This document shows, piece by piece, positions 45,486-57,558 of a stretch of 64,000 nt of DNA. Under the pieces are notes generated by a model. It had not been told where the DNA came from, ran no database searches, and saw only the letters and a program-made list of their open reading frames with translations. Source of the stretch: Rostratula benghalensis (lineage: Eukaryota; Chordata; Aves; Charadriiformes; Rostratulidae); NCBI GenBank assembly GCA_013399305.1, contig VXAI01000195.1, positions 267,926 through 331,925 on the forward strand, read 5' to 3'. The translations under genes were made by a program, and so were the position numbers. Position 1 is the stretch's first letter, and the number at the start of each line of letters is the position of its first letter.

Positions 45486-48400
45486 CCCTGGTGTCTCCCA
45501 GGCATCATCTGTGTTAGTGGCTCGGCTCCTCCTGGTGGAAAGTGGTCCAGTGAGCTTTCCTGGCTTTCCTGGCCAGGGCCACCCTGCTGGCCGCCGGCAA
45601 TGCACATGGGGCTCGGGACATGAGAACAGGGAGGTGACCCTCAACTGCACCTCCCGTAGCCTGGAGAATGTAAACGGGGCAGCGATGGGCTGTGAGAGGC
45701 CATTACCTGTGGCAGCCTGGAGCCAAGCGTGGTGATAAAACCCACCTTGGGCAAAACACAAGTGAGCCTTAGCCTCTAAGCACTAACACCCACCGTGGCA
45801 GTGCTACTCCTTGTCTCTGGGGCTTAGGGAACGGGGCTCACGGGCAGAGCCATGTCCTCCCGCCCGCAGCAGCTTCCCCTTGGGTCCTGGGCAGGGGTTC
45901 CTTGTCTCCCCCAGCCCCTTAGGATTCACCACCACACTGCTGGGCTTCCCCCTGCCAGCTGCCTGTTATTGAAGGCACTCCATCTGCCTTGCACAGGAGA
46001 CAGCCCCCACCAATGTCAAACCTAACGCTGCTAATCCTATTAGTTTCTGTTCAACCTGCCTCGAGTATCCTCTTTAATCCTGATCTCCAGTCCTTCAAGT
46101 GCTCTAACCTTTACATGGCTTCTGCTCCACAAAGCACAACCCCGGGCGTAAAACCTGCCCGTTCCTGTGAGCTGGAGATAGAAAGAGGCAGAAGAGAATT
46201 CTGAGGACCCAGAGGCTTTGTGCAGGGATGGCCCAATTCAGGGCGAACCCAAAGCTTATGAGAGAAGAGTCCCATGGACTCAGCCTCTGAATTCAGGACG
46301 GCGCTCTTGCTATATAACACGTCAAAGCAATCTTCTGCAGTCTTTATATTTGATAATCTAAGATCTGTGGGAGTCTCTACTTCATAATCCATATATCTTG
46401 TGACCCTCTGGAAGCTTGACAACTATTTCATGCTTGGATGGCTCTTTGCTCATCTTCATCCGTGCAAGAAGAGCATGTCCTGACTGGCACAGGAGTAGCT
46501 TGTATTTCCATCAGGCCGAGACGGTGATTAAATGCCTTCAGCCAAGCACAAGGCTACTTCAACTGGGTTTGTGTTGGGAGTCGGGGAGGGAGGACTGGGA
46601 GTGAGGACAGAGAAAGCTGCAGAAGACTTTGGCCAGGCAGAGGTTGGGAAACAATGCTTAGAGGGAAGTTTGGCCCCTCCAGCAACTCTCACTGGAGTCT
46701 GTTGGAAAACCAAGCTTGTCTGAAAACTGGGGCTGCTCCTTGCTCTGGAGGGCAGCCCCAGGTGTCTCCAGGGTCCCCTGGGCTAGCAATGTGCCTCCTG
46801 GGTGACCACATCACAGCATGGGGTCTCCAGGCCTCTTCCCGCCTCCTCAACCTGCCATGCCCCAGGGGGAAAGGGTGGGGGAGGGGGAAGAACCAGGATG
46901 GGGAAACTGAGGCACTGCTGGCCCCAGTTGTTCTACTGGACCTGTTGTTGGTATGGTGGCAGGACACAGAGTTTCCAGCAGAATCTGACAGAACCCCAGC
47001 AGCTTGCACCATCTGGGAGCAGCTTCTCTCCCCAGCCTGGGTGCATGGGCTTGGAGTGGTGCCCAGGCAAGGACGGCTTAGGAGCAAAGACAGGGTTTTG
47101 CTCTGCGAGTACAAAGCTCCTGAACGCAAATAAAACTTACTAATAGAAAAATGGTACAAAGGGAGCTGGAAGTGAGAGCAGTAAATTGGAAGATAAAGTG
47201 GTTGCCGTTGCTGCTGGTCAGCCTGTATTTCACTATTTCAAGTAAAGAGGAAACGTTGGTTTTTTTGGTTTGTTTTTTTTTTTTATGGGTTCGTGCTATC
47301 ATCGCTAAGCCTTGCATATGTAAAGAGCGAGCATATTTTACATACTCATGGGCTTTTCACTCAATTGGATGCTTTTAATATGCTCCTTTTTCTGCTTTCC
47401 TTGCTCGTGATGCTCATGCATGCGCTTCCCCGCGCTCGGGAGTCAGGCACACTGCCACCAAGACTCGTGCTCGGGCCTCTGATACCCATCAAATGCAACA
47501 GAAATTAAGCATTTAAGACAGGATTATAGCTCTGGGTCCCTTTTTTACTTCCAATTTCCAAATATTAACCTAGGTATTCTTCCTTTGGGCACTGTTACCA
47601 TCCCAAGGTGCCCGTGTCAGATGCATAGTCCCAGAGGAGAGGGGGGTGTTCCCCAGGACACTGGCCATGGGGTGCAGAGAAACCTGGGTACGTTGTTCCA
47701 CAGCAGCTGGGAACACTGTGGTTTTGTGCAGCACTCTGCGAACCTGACCCGGGGAGCCAGCAGTGTCAGACAGGGAGTTAAAACATAGATAGTATTTCAA
47801 CATTTTCACAACTTTCAAGCCAATCCCTTGAAGGCTGGGGGTAGACTCGGTGGTTTTGAACCCTGTCCCCCTCTGTGCTGCTCGTTATAAACAGGGGGAA
47901 GCCTCCCAGCAGCCCCCAGCCATGCGTCCCTTTTGTAGCTGCTACAGATTAAGACCCAGCAGTAAGTGCTTTTCCAGGGGCTGTGTCAGCAGAGCCCCTG
48001 TAAGAGGTCAGGATTTGCTACGCACCTCCCAGCTCCCCGCACCACAGGGCTCTACCAGCACGGCCCCGCTCCTGCACCCAGACCTGGGGTCACCCCCAGC
48101 TTCAACATTAACTCCCACTGCCGGGACGGGGGCGGGGAGAAGAGCAGTGAAACCAGGGGATGGGAAGGCTCGCAGCAACACTCCAGCAGGACAAAAAACC
48201 AAAACCAACTCAGTTTTTTTTCCCACCAGGGGCACACAGTGGCAATAGCCCAGCCTCGGACTTGGGGGAGCAGACACGAATGCACCCTGAATTCTGCTGC
48301 CACAACCGCAAACGCCGCGGCCACCTACACCGGCTCTGGGTGCAAAGGAAACCAGAGGAGGGCAACTCCAGTAATGTACTTGCCCAGGAATTAAAGGAGA

Positions 48401-49036
48401 GACTTGGCCACCAGCCATGCCATGACAGAGGATCTTGTTGCTACCTGATTTTTTTATTTTTCCTAATTTCCATGTCAGGTCCCTGGCTGGCAGTGGCAGG
48501 CCTGATTAGCTCCGAAATGTCAGCAGCCAGCCCCCGTGAGCCGCTCACTGGCCTCCAGCCCTGGCTTTGCGGCTGTGAGGCTCTAATGAGGACATCAGCG
48601 AGGCTCTTTTATTAAAACAAATGGTTGAAGGCCACTGCCCAGCCCACACTGCACCTGCTGCCGAGGGAGTGGTGACCCCGAGTGCCAGCAGAGACCGGCG
48701 GGGGTGCTGTAATGGGGGCTCTCCATCCGCAGCCACCCTCACAAAGACACAGGATTGCCCCAAGGACCAAGCCTTTCCTCCCTCCCCTTTCATCCCACCT
48801 GCCAGCCCCACTCTTAAATCCCAGTGACTTTGATATGTCACCTAATTTCCTCGCTCTTACAAGAATAGCACGGTGAAGTTCAGTCTGAGGTGACCTCTGA
48901 GGGCTCACACGCTCCTGGGAGCCTACAACCAGGTGGAACCTCTTGTAGAGATATCTGACATTATTGTGGTGTGGGAGAAGGAGATGAGACTCCATAGCAC
49001 TTATTGTTCCTCCTTTCTCCATCCACCTCCTCCATC

Positions 49037-49101
49037 CAGACCTTCCCAACCTTCTTCCCAGACCTTTCAACCTCCTTCCCAGACCTTCTCAACCTCCTTC
49101 C
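49037..49101 (+). repeat. minisatellite, three ~22-bp units
   Basis: Units 49037-49058, 49059-49079 and 49080-49101 each read approximately 'cagaccttctcaacctcctt' followed by 'cc', with one or two changes and one single-base deletion. Pyrimidine-rich. Seen directly. Confidence 0.88.
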
Positions 49102-50346
49102 CAGGAGGCCAAAGTTTGTCCAAGGACTTTGGTGGAGTTGACCATTAGCCTCGGCGGAGTTGTTTCCCTGGGAAAATGAAGCACCACATTGGTTTCATAC
49201 CTACATCTGGTAGAACTATGATATATTACAAGAGATTTAGATTTATCAGTCCAGGCAGATTGGCCTCTTTTGCTGTACCTATAAAAGCACTGAATGATGA
49301 CATCCATCAACAGGCGGACAGCATCGGCTCTGACTGAGGACCAGGCAATTTTGTGTTGCTGGAGCCAAATGCCAATTCCTTAAGTAATCCCAGGTTTCAT
49401 TAAAGAGGCAGCCAGAGGAGGGCATCGGTTTCAAATTTTTTTTTTTTTTAAGTCAGCTACAGGACACTTACAAATTACTGTGGAATTGATGGTGGGTGAC
49501 TCGTTAAAATTAATTATGGCCATAATTAGGAATATTCAGGAAGAAAACCACAGGAAAAATGGTCCATGGCAGGATATTTTCTATAGTCATATTTTAAAAT
49601 GAAGCAAAAATTTGAAGCTGCTTTATTAATTTAAATAATAAGATATGCCTTTTTCTTGCATAGCTTCGGAGGGTTTCTAATGGAGGGAGGCTGCTAGATG
49701 AGGCATTTCAGACGAAATCAAATACCCTCATAAATAAATGAGTTTTCTTTTTTCAGGGCATAACTGTATTCATTCTTACAATATTCATAGAGCATCAAAT
49801 TAAAGGGGAAAAGAGTCAGGAGGAGCCTCTAGACTGGCTCCTGCATCCTAAGGACAAGCTTCTTCTCCGAGCTGCTGGCTCCTTGACGTGAGGTCCATCC
49901 TGCCCATGCTGGCACCAGTACAGCTCCTTGCTTTTGTCCTTCGGTTTGTGCTTGCAGCCAGCAACCAGGACAGGTTGTGCCTGGGGGCGTGTGGTTGCTC
50001 CTTCCCCTCCTGCAGCATTCCCACCCTGAGCAGAGATCTCCAGGAATGCCATGTGCCTGCTTCAGAGAACACTGCTGGCAACTCAGTGCCACCACAGGGT
50101 AATGAGAGCCACCGGTCCCTTGGTGAAGGGGTGAGGTGAAAAGCAGACCCTGGGTACCAGCATCCTCGACTGCAGGTTGCTGGGGATTAGGAGAATGACA
50201 TCACTATGGCATCCCCCTCGCTCCAGTGATGGGGTGGCCACTGTGGGTGATAAATATCGTGGGGGTTGTGTAGGACTGGGCACAGCATGTCCCCCAGCAC
50301 TTGCTGGAGGACCCAGCCCTGGCTGGATCACTGAGGGCCAGCAGAT

Positions 50347-50490
50347 CATGGAACCATAGAGTCATAGAATGGTTAGAGTTGGAAGGGACCTTAAAGATCA
50401 TCCAGTTCCAACCCCCCTGCCCTGGGCAGGAACACCTCCCACCACACCAGGTTGCTCCAAGCCCCATCCAGCCTGGCCTTGAACATTTCT
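50347..50490 (-). mobile_element. CR1 LINE 3' terminal fragment (group B)
   Basis: Starts with 'gagtcatagaatggttag', then 'gttggaagggaccttaaag', 'cccctgccctgggcagg' and 'caccacaccaggttgctcc', the reversed group B 3' end. It stops after 'ggccttgaacatttct', leaving about 145 bp. It has the least-decayed terminal segment among the short fragments. Confidence 0.94.
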
Positions 50491-50780
50491 AGATGCCAGA
50501 GTAGCCAGCCTCTTTGATAGCCACAGCCCCCATCAGCCCCCACCAGTTCCCCCCCTCACTGTCCTGTGCACCCCACTGCAGGTCCCACTGCTCTGTGGGC
50601 TCACAAGTGGCTGCACAGCCTGGCCCTTGGTGTCACAGCCATGTCAGTTGAGAGAGGGAGCACTGCAGCATCCAGCCCCAGGTAACACTGCAGCCACCAG
50701 CAGCTTCAGCAGAAGCCACTCTGCTCTAAATTCTAAATACTCTGGGGTAGACAGCCCATTTAATCAGAAATGTTGTCCTT
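50491..50780. other. unique spacer between two CR1 fragments
   Basis: About 290 bp with no recognised feature, separating two minus-strand CR1 ends of different groups. Confidence 0.5.
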
Positions 50781-51053
50781 AATCATTGAATCATACAATC
50801 ATCTAGGTTGGAAGGGACATTTAAAATCATCCAGTCCAACCATCAACCTAACTCTGACAAAAACCCATCACTAAACCATGTCCCCAAGCACTGTGTCAAC
50901 CCAGCTTTTGAATCCCTCCAGGGGTGGTGCCTCAACCCCTTCCCTGGACAGCCCATTTCAAGGTTTGATAGCCTTTTCCATGTAAAAAAAATTCCTAATA
51001 TCCAACCTGAACCTCCCCTGGTACAACTTGAAGCTGTTTCCTCTTGTCCTTCA
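50781..51053 (-). mobile_element. CR1 LINE 3' end (group C)
   Basis: Begins 'aatcattgaatcatacaatc', then 'ttggaagggacatttaaa', 'gtccaaccatcaaccta' and continues through 'ccaagcactgtgtcaaccc' to 'tttcctcttgtcct'. It is about 270 bp, same subtype as the interrupted copy at 37711-38741, and it supplies the uninterrupted reference for the nested insertion there. Confidence 0.93.
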
Positions 51054-54000
51054 TGCCCAGACACTGGCTGGTAACAACCAAAGGCATCACACACATTTAC
51101 AGCATGGTGGGGTCGATGCTCGTGGGACAGAGGGGATAAAATTGGTGTGAACGTTGGGTCCACCTCAACCTTTCCACAGCAGTGGTGTATCTCACCCCTG
51201 CTAATGACATGTCCAGCCCAGCAGGGGTCTGGATTCATCCATCACTCAGTTATCTTCCACATTGAGCTGCAGAGATTATCTCACTGCTTAAACTGGTTTC
51301 TGGGCCCTCTGTCCCAGTGAGGTACCAAAAACACCTACCCTAGGAGCACCTACGCAGCAGAGCCATCGCTGGGCAAGCGGCATCTCTCCTGGTTATTTGC
51401 TGCTCACACCTTCCCTGCTAAATTTGGAACGTGAAGACACACGGAGGAAAATTAAACCTTTGAAATGTTTTGAAAGCACTAGAGCTGTAATAAATACAAA
51501 AGGCAGCCTAGACTCCCGAGGGATCTTCCTTTAACCAGTTACTGTCTCAGTCCAAAGCACACAAAGCTCGTATAATCCTTTCCAAAAGTTCAGCAGGTTT
51601 GGGACCCCCAACACCAAGAAACCAGGTAACGGCCGAGGACCTTTTCTTACGTTTCTGTACGTAACAGGGATAACCACAGCACTACTATCGTTTGGGTGTG
51701 GGGGGGTTGTACCTCCTTGGTGAATCCAAGCTCCTGGGAATGGTCTGTATCCTTGCCAGGCTGCTCCAAATTCCCTCCACTGGGACACTGGTCTCTAGGG
51801 GAAAAAAAAAAACAAAACCCCCCCCACCAAATCAAAATGAAATCAGTGCATTCGAGTGGAGGCACTCCCCCTTTCCAGGTACTGGTCCTGCATCCATGAG
51901 TGCCCCTCCTCTCTGGCCCCGTGGAGACAGTGTGCACGGCAGAGGCTTCTGCCTACCCCTGACTGTGAACTGATGGAAAGTTTACACCAAGAAACTGCTC
52001 TCCAAAGTTTCCTCGGGGACATGGACCTTGACGGCCGTGAGGTGAGCTCTGCACCACAGCGCCTGGGGGCCAAGAGCCCTCCACTTGGGGACGATGCTGC
52101 TGCCAGGTGTGTGTGTGTGTCACAGGTCCATTAGCCCCGGGATAAAGGGGATGCCATGTACGAAGTGCTCCTGCACATCCCAGCATGGCTCTGGACTGTC
52201 TCCACACCACTGAACTGAGCTGGGACAGGTCTCTGCCCGCTGTGTCCCATTGTTCCCCAGCAGAGCTGGGGGGCACACACTGCTGCCCTGAGCCCTCAGG
52301 GGGAATTACGGACACAAAGACAACATACTACAGCTCATGGGGGAATCTACTACAGCTTCCTGGGGGATCCACGCTGAAAGATTAAGGAGTTATATGGATT
52401 TTTCACTGGTGGATTTGCAACAGAAAGAGCCTGCTTTTCTATTCTGCACCAAGCAGGTGCATTTCTCCACTCAACAGCCCAATTTCCTCCCGAAAAAGAA
52501 ATTCATTAGGAAACTTTCAAGCCGAACTCAACCATGTCAGCCAGTTGAAATTGCTTAAATCCTCTCCAGGAAACCTTCTTACAATACATCCATCTCTGGT
52601 TCCCTTTGCATCCCCCTGGTAACTGATTCGAACTCATAATGACCTATGAGCCGCCTGCCTGCTTAGTCCAGCTCCAGTGCTCCCCGTACCTGTCACGGCA
52701 GAAATACATATTCTCACAAATTTATTTCCAAGCAACATTTCTTTGCCGAGGTTATTTCTCCCAGCCACGCTCCTTCATACCATAATTGTCGGAGAATTTT
52801 TGCAAAGCTGCAGAAACCTTTCCCTGTTCATTGCTCCTCCCGTGGGAAACGGGCAGGAAAAGAGGGATTTGAGCGGAGAGCATCTGCTGCTCCAGGGGGA
52901 GTCGGGATGATGTGCTGGACCTATCAGGGCATGGAAGAGCAGTGGGAGACACAGCATGGCCGTGAAGATGAGGAGATGTAACTGGCCACAGTCAAACCCT
53001 CGTCCCCAAAGGACTGTGCAACTCATTAGCCATGGAAGAAAGGGCTAATTTAGATTGGGTGGCAATTAATAAGCATTGTATTATTCTTCCTGTGCTAAAA
53101 CAGGCTGTCAAAATCTTTGGGTAAAACAGCAGTTAAATGAGGGGCTGACGGAGAGTTACAATAAGGAAAGACAATGGCATCATTATATTGGGATTTATCT
53201 TCCCAAGACAGGTTTGTCCTCATTATTCAGGAGTGGTGTACCAAAAAGCCACTAATAAGGCTCCCTCCCAGGATGGAGATAAATCCCAAACCTTTGGAAG
53301 ACTTTTGAATGGAAATGCTCTGCAGCATTCAAAGTGCCCTTTGATTTTGGAGCGCATATTGCTCCTGTCAGCATTGCCAGTCCTGCTGGAGGTTAAACAG
53401 GCTTTGGAGACTTCATGGTCCAGTCCAGCTGGGACCAAGGTCTCACCGAGACAAGGGGACAAGGCTCTGACATTGGATAGATCATGACTGGTTTGGATCA
53501 CATCACCTTGAGAAGAAGCTGGGGAGTCCCACTTGCATGGGACCCAGCCACCCGAAGTGCCATGGCCACGGCAAGGATCAAATGCCCACAGGGAACTGGA
53601 TCATCTCCGTGTGCCATGGAGAGTCTCAATTTGGGGTACAGCAAAGGCATTTGGCAAACTCTTTGCTAAAATGCAACAGTGAAGGAAATCGAAGGAATGC
53701 AAGTAGGGAGAGAGAAGTTTGTAGGATGGTGACCAAGCTGCCAGTGTGTCCCCATCCTCCCCAGCAAGCTGAGGGCAACGGGAGGCAGGGGATGGCAGCT
53801 CAGCTCTTTGGTGCTTTGTGGCATAATTAATTCCCATCGACCAAAAAAACCACCTCCTTCCCATTCATCATGCAGAAAAATCTATGCTTCAAAAAGAAGT
53901 AGGACGCTTCCTTTTTTAATGTTATGAAATAATGGGGTAAGTATTGTATTCAATCCATAGGCGGGAGGCGCCGTGTTGTTTTAACAGCTATGCTTTCCCC

Positions 54001-55743
54001 TTTAGCCTGCTCAAAAAAAAAAAAAAAAATCCAAATAAAAGCCTTAGGTGTTGATACAGATTTGGAAAAGCAAAGCAGTTCAGCTGTCAGCAGCAAGGTG
54101 GAAAACACGAGTCTTTCTTTCCACATATAAAAGGGCTCAGGGGATGTGCTGGGCTTGCTCCTGCCTCCCCAGTGCCGAAGCAGGCTTTTTCCACAGGTTC
54201 ACACAGGCTGGGATACAACTTGGAAGCTCCTCCTAGTAGAAAGGATGGGGTAAACCGCTTTTCAGTCTCCTGGTGGGAACCACGATCCTTCAATAGCCCC
54301 AAAAGTGCCAAATCCCAATACCAAGGCACAGCCCACGTAGATCTGCTGCCCATCAGGACCACTATTACAAGAAAGCTGGAGGAGAAGGGGAGCCACCAAG
54401 TGTCTTTTTTTTTTAAGAGGGAGAAAAATCACAAAAGACTTTCTAATGGGGGGAATGGAGAATTTGTAAGACTGGCACGTCCTGCCCTTCTACCAGGAAG
54501 ACAAAGCTGGAGCACGTTCGGGGTGTGAAATGCCAGCAAATATTTCCCATCTAGCTGAGGTTGAGGAGGGGTTTTTTAATAAGAAAAAATACTTTACTGA
54601 GGGCTTCAAGATGACTGCTGTGAGGGATACACAGGAGGTACATGGGGCAAGGCAGAGGAGATGAATTAGAGGCTGATATTGATGAGATTATTTTTTTTTT
54701 TGCTGATGGAGCCTTTGTGGAGAGCGGTGCTGCCCACGCAGCCCAATGCTAATAAAGGCATTTCTCTTGCAGTACCTGCACTGTGGCATTTTTTTCTGAG
54801 CTTTATGGGTCCAAAGAGCAGCAGATTTGATGATAAAACCCTCTAACCAAGATCCTTGCTTCTTCCTCCTGTGGCAAACCACCATGGCCAACTGTGAGCA
54901 TCACGCTGCGAGTGCTGGACCCCCGCATCGGCTAACGGAGATCTCACAGATCCTCTGTGCCCAGCATCACCCAACACCACATTCATCCAGTAAGGAAAAC
55001 CCATGGTTAATTTATCCAACTCTGCCTCCAGGAATCCTCCCTGGAGAAGCTCAGGACCACTCAGCATCCAGCCCCTGAATCCCGCTGCCCAGTACCCCTG
55101 AGGCACGCAACATGGTGTTTGCTCCTCCAGACTGTTTATCTTAACAAAACCATTTAATCTTTACCAGTTTCTCTTTCACCATTCAGGAATGAAAACCTTT
55201 TAAATAAATATTTAATGACTCCTATTGGGTGCTGGGATGGTAATGGGGCTGTGCAGGCACGCGGAGCCACATACCTGCAAATAAAACCTGCAGCAAAATG
55301 AGGTCTCTTGTTTTATTGTTCCCGTTATTATAAAGATTGACTCTGCTATTAGAGCTTCCTGGAGGATTTCTCTGGGATAAAATCTCTGACTAGCAGAATT
55401 TAATCAGTTAGTGATGAAAAATAAATTTGGGGTGGTGGCAGCTTTTAAGTAGGTGTAACTTCCTTTCTGAAAACATGGTATCTGCTCGGCTAATAAACCA
55501 TCCTGGAGACATGACCTGCCCAAACTCACACTACACTTCCCCCTCACCAGCCCAGAGGGGCTGCGAGTTCTCTGGTCCATCACCCCATTCCCTATGGACA
55601 AGGCAAAGCAGACCTCAGCAAAGTGCTCCAGCCCAGAGACAGCAGAACAAATTAACAAGGAACTAATTAACAGCAGTCAGGCACTACATAGGCTTTAGGT
55701 ATTGCATGCTTAGATATGAGAAAAGCCTTATTTAAGGGTAAAA
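51054..55743. other. unique non-coding DNA, 4.7 kb
   Basis: No gene or transposon recognised. Contains an A-run and C-run at 51801-51828, a (GT)n stub at 52107-52120, an A-run at 54012-54028 and T-runs near 54404 and 54691. The segment 53030-53210 is AT-rich, repeat-free and rich in TAAT/ATTA cores, and may be conserved. Confidence 0.45.
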
Positions 55744-55928
55744 TAAGACATTTTTCACTCTGAGGCATGAGAACAGGTTGCCCAGAGAAGCTGTGGCTGC
55801 CCCATCCCTGGAGGGGTTCAAGGCCAGGTTGAGGGGGCTTGGAGCAACCTGGTATGGTGGGAGGTGTCCCTGTCCAGGGCAGGGGGTGACACTGGATGGG
55901 CTTTAAGGTCCTTTCTGTGATTCTATGA
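55744..55928 (+). mobile_element. CR1 LINE 3' terminal fragment (group B)
   Basis: Reads 'acaggttgcccagagaagct', 'gccccatccctggagggg', 'ggagcaacctggtatgg' and ends 'ctgtgattctatga'. About 185 bp, strongly 5' truncated. The 'cttccaaccc' part before the terminal repeat is shortened. Confidence 0.93.
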
Positions 55929-57035
55929 AAACCAGAAGGGCTGTTTTTTGTGGGGGGTGGGTTTACTCTGTCTTCAGCTGTGGGATCTGGGGGGAGAGCG
56001 CAGCCCCGTCACCTCCCACCACTGCAAGAGAGAGGTTTCGTGCTTGGTGCGATGCACCAGAAGCATCCCCAGAAAACAAAGTCAGGAAGGGAAGGAAGAG
56101 AGCTCAAAGCATGCAGAGGAGCAGATTGAGGCTGGCAGAACAAGCGGCCCTGGCCGTGCCAGATGCTCCTGCAGGCTGGGGAGCGTTTTAGCTGCTCGCC
56201 TCGGAACACAGCGGCACTGAGCTCTCGGCCCTGGCAGCCTCTCGCCAGGAGGAGAGGCTCCATCTGCACCCTGGCCAGAGAGAGGAGCGAGGAGCCTTGT
56301 GGTGGCAGATGAGCCCAGCAAGGGTGGGGGGGCTCTGCCCTGGGGAGGATGGCCCAGCGGGGGTCTCTCCTCCTACTGCCTTTCTCTACTCCATCCCTGC
56401 CTTGGCCAAGTGAAGTTCAGCTATTACACAGTGTCAGGAGATGAATTACATGAAATTATAATTACATTACCCTTGCCTGCTCTGGGCAAAACGCAAAAGG
56501 TCATCTTCCCTCCCCTCACTGCCTGATCTTTAATATGTTAGGCCACTTATAGACACCGCCATGACATTTACAATAGGTCCAGGGAGAGATGCTGCACGGG
56601 CACTTACACGGTTTTCCCTCTTCTGAGGGACTGGATTTGGCTGGGGACAGTCAGAGCCACACCGAGCCACTCTGCTTTCAGAGCTGGGGTGTGCTGGGGG
56701 GCTGGGTGCTCAGCGCCCCAACTGGTATGGGGAAGCCAGAAGAGATGATGGGGGGCAGTCACCCCAGCACACGGCAGCTTTGTCATCTCTCAGCCTGGGA
56801 ACTGCTCCCACCCCAGGAACAGCGATACCTGGGTGGGTGTGAAGCGCTGCCAGTGATCCCAGTTTGCAGCAGAGAGAGAGAGCCCAGAACCATGCAGAAC
56901 AAGGGGTGTGCAGGGCTATGCACCCCACCCCAGGGACCTCTGGGGAGACTTTCACCACTCCTTCACCTTCCCAAGATGTATCCCCGAGGACAACAGCACC
57001 ACTGAAAGAACTTGGGCGCCTTTCAAAGACACATA
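55929..57035. other. unique non-coding DNA
   Basis: No gene recognised. The segment 56400-56580 is AT-rich with 'gaaattataattacatta' and may be a conserved block. Open frames at 55925-56321 and 56589-57099 overlap opposite-strand frames and show no domain. Confidence 0.45.
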
Positions 57036-57558
57036 AGAGCTGACACTGACATTGTGCACTGGCAGCCCAGAAATCCAACCCCATCCTGGGCTGCATCAAA
57101 AGAAGTGTGGCCAGCAGGTCATGGGAGGTGATTCTACCCCTCTGCTCTGCACTCGTGAGACCCCACCTGGAGCCCTGTGTCTCAACATAGAAAGGACAGG
57201 GACCTGTTGGAATGGCTCCAGCGGAGGACCACGAAGATGCTCAGGGGGCTGGAGCACCTCTGCTGTGAAGACAGGCTGAGGGAGCTGGGGCTTGTTCAGC
57301 CTGGAGAAGAGAAGGCTCCAGGGAGACCTTAGAGCAGCCTTCCAGTGCCTGAAGGGAGCTACAGGAGAGCTGGAGAGGAGCTCTTTGTTGGGGATTGTAG
57401 GGACAGGACAAGGGGTAATGGCTTTAAACTGAAAGAGAGGAGATTTAGATTAGATACCAGGAAGAACTTCTTTGCTGTGAGGGTGGTGAGAGCCTGGCCC
57501 AGGTTGCCCAGAGAAGCTGTGGCTGCCCCATCCCTGGAGGGGTTTAAGGCCCAGTTGG
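57036..57558 (+). mobile_element. CR1 LINE (group B) missing its 3' end
   Basis: Good ORF2 C-terminal wording: 'catcctgggctgcatcaaa', 'agaagtgtggccagcagg', 'cctggagaagagaaggctcc', and the tail peptide '[20 protein letters not shown]'. The match stops at 'aaggcccagttgg', about 130 bp before the usual terminus. CR1 copies normally lose the 5' side and keep the 3' end, so a later deletion or rearrangement removed the end here. Confidence 0.93.

Larger units (their letters stand above)
43081..50346. other. repeat-poor non-coding DNA, 7.3 kb
   Basis: No gene is recognised in this long stretch. Low-complexity runs include A-rich 44927-44945, T-rich 47256-47284 and T-rich 49436-49450. Small GC-rich patches with several CpG occur at 44790-44870 and 48270-48340. 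The 232-codon minus-strand frame 45063-45761 and the frames at 46654-47159 lie in C/G-rich DNA, overlap opposite frames and show no domain. The 49440-49800 part is AT-rich and free of repeats. Confidence 0.45.

Noticed and set aside
45063..45761. 232-codon minus-strand frame
   Set aside because: GC-rich DNA with overlapping frames on the other strand, no domain, no splice or start context.
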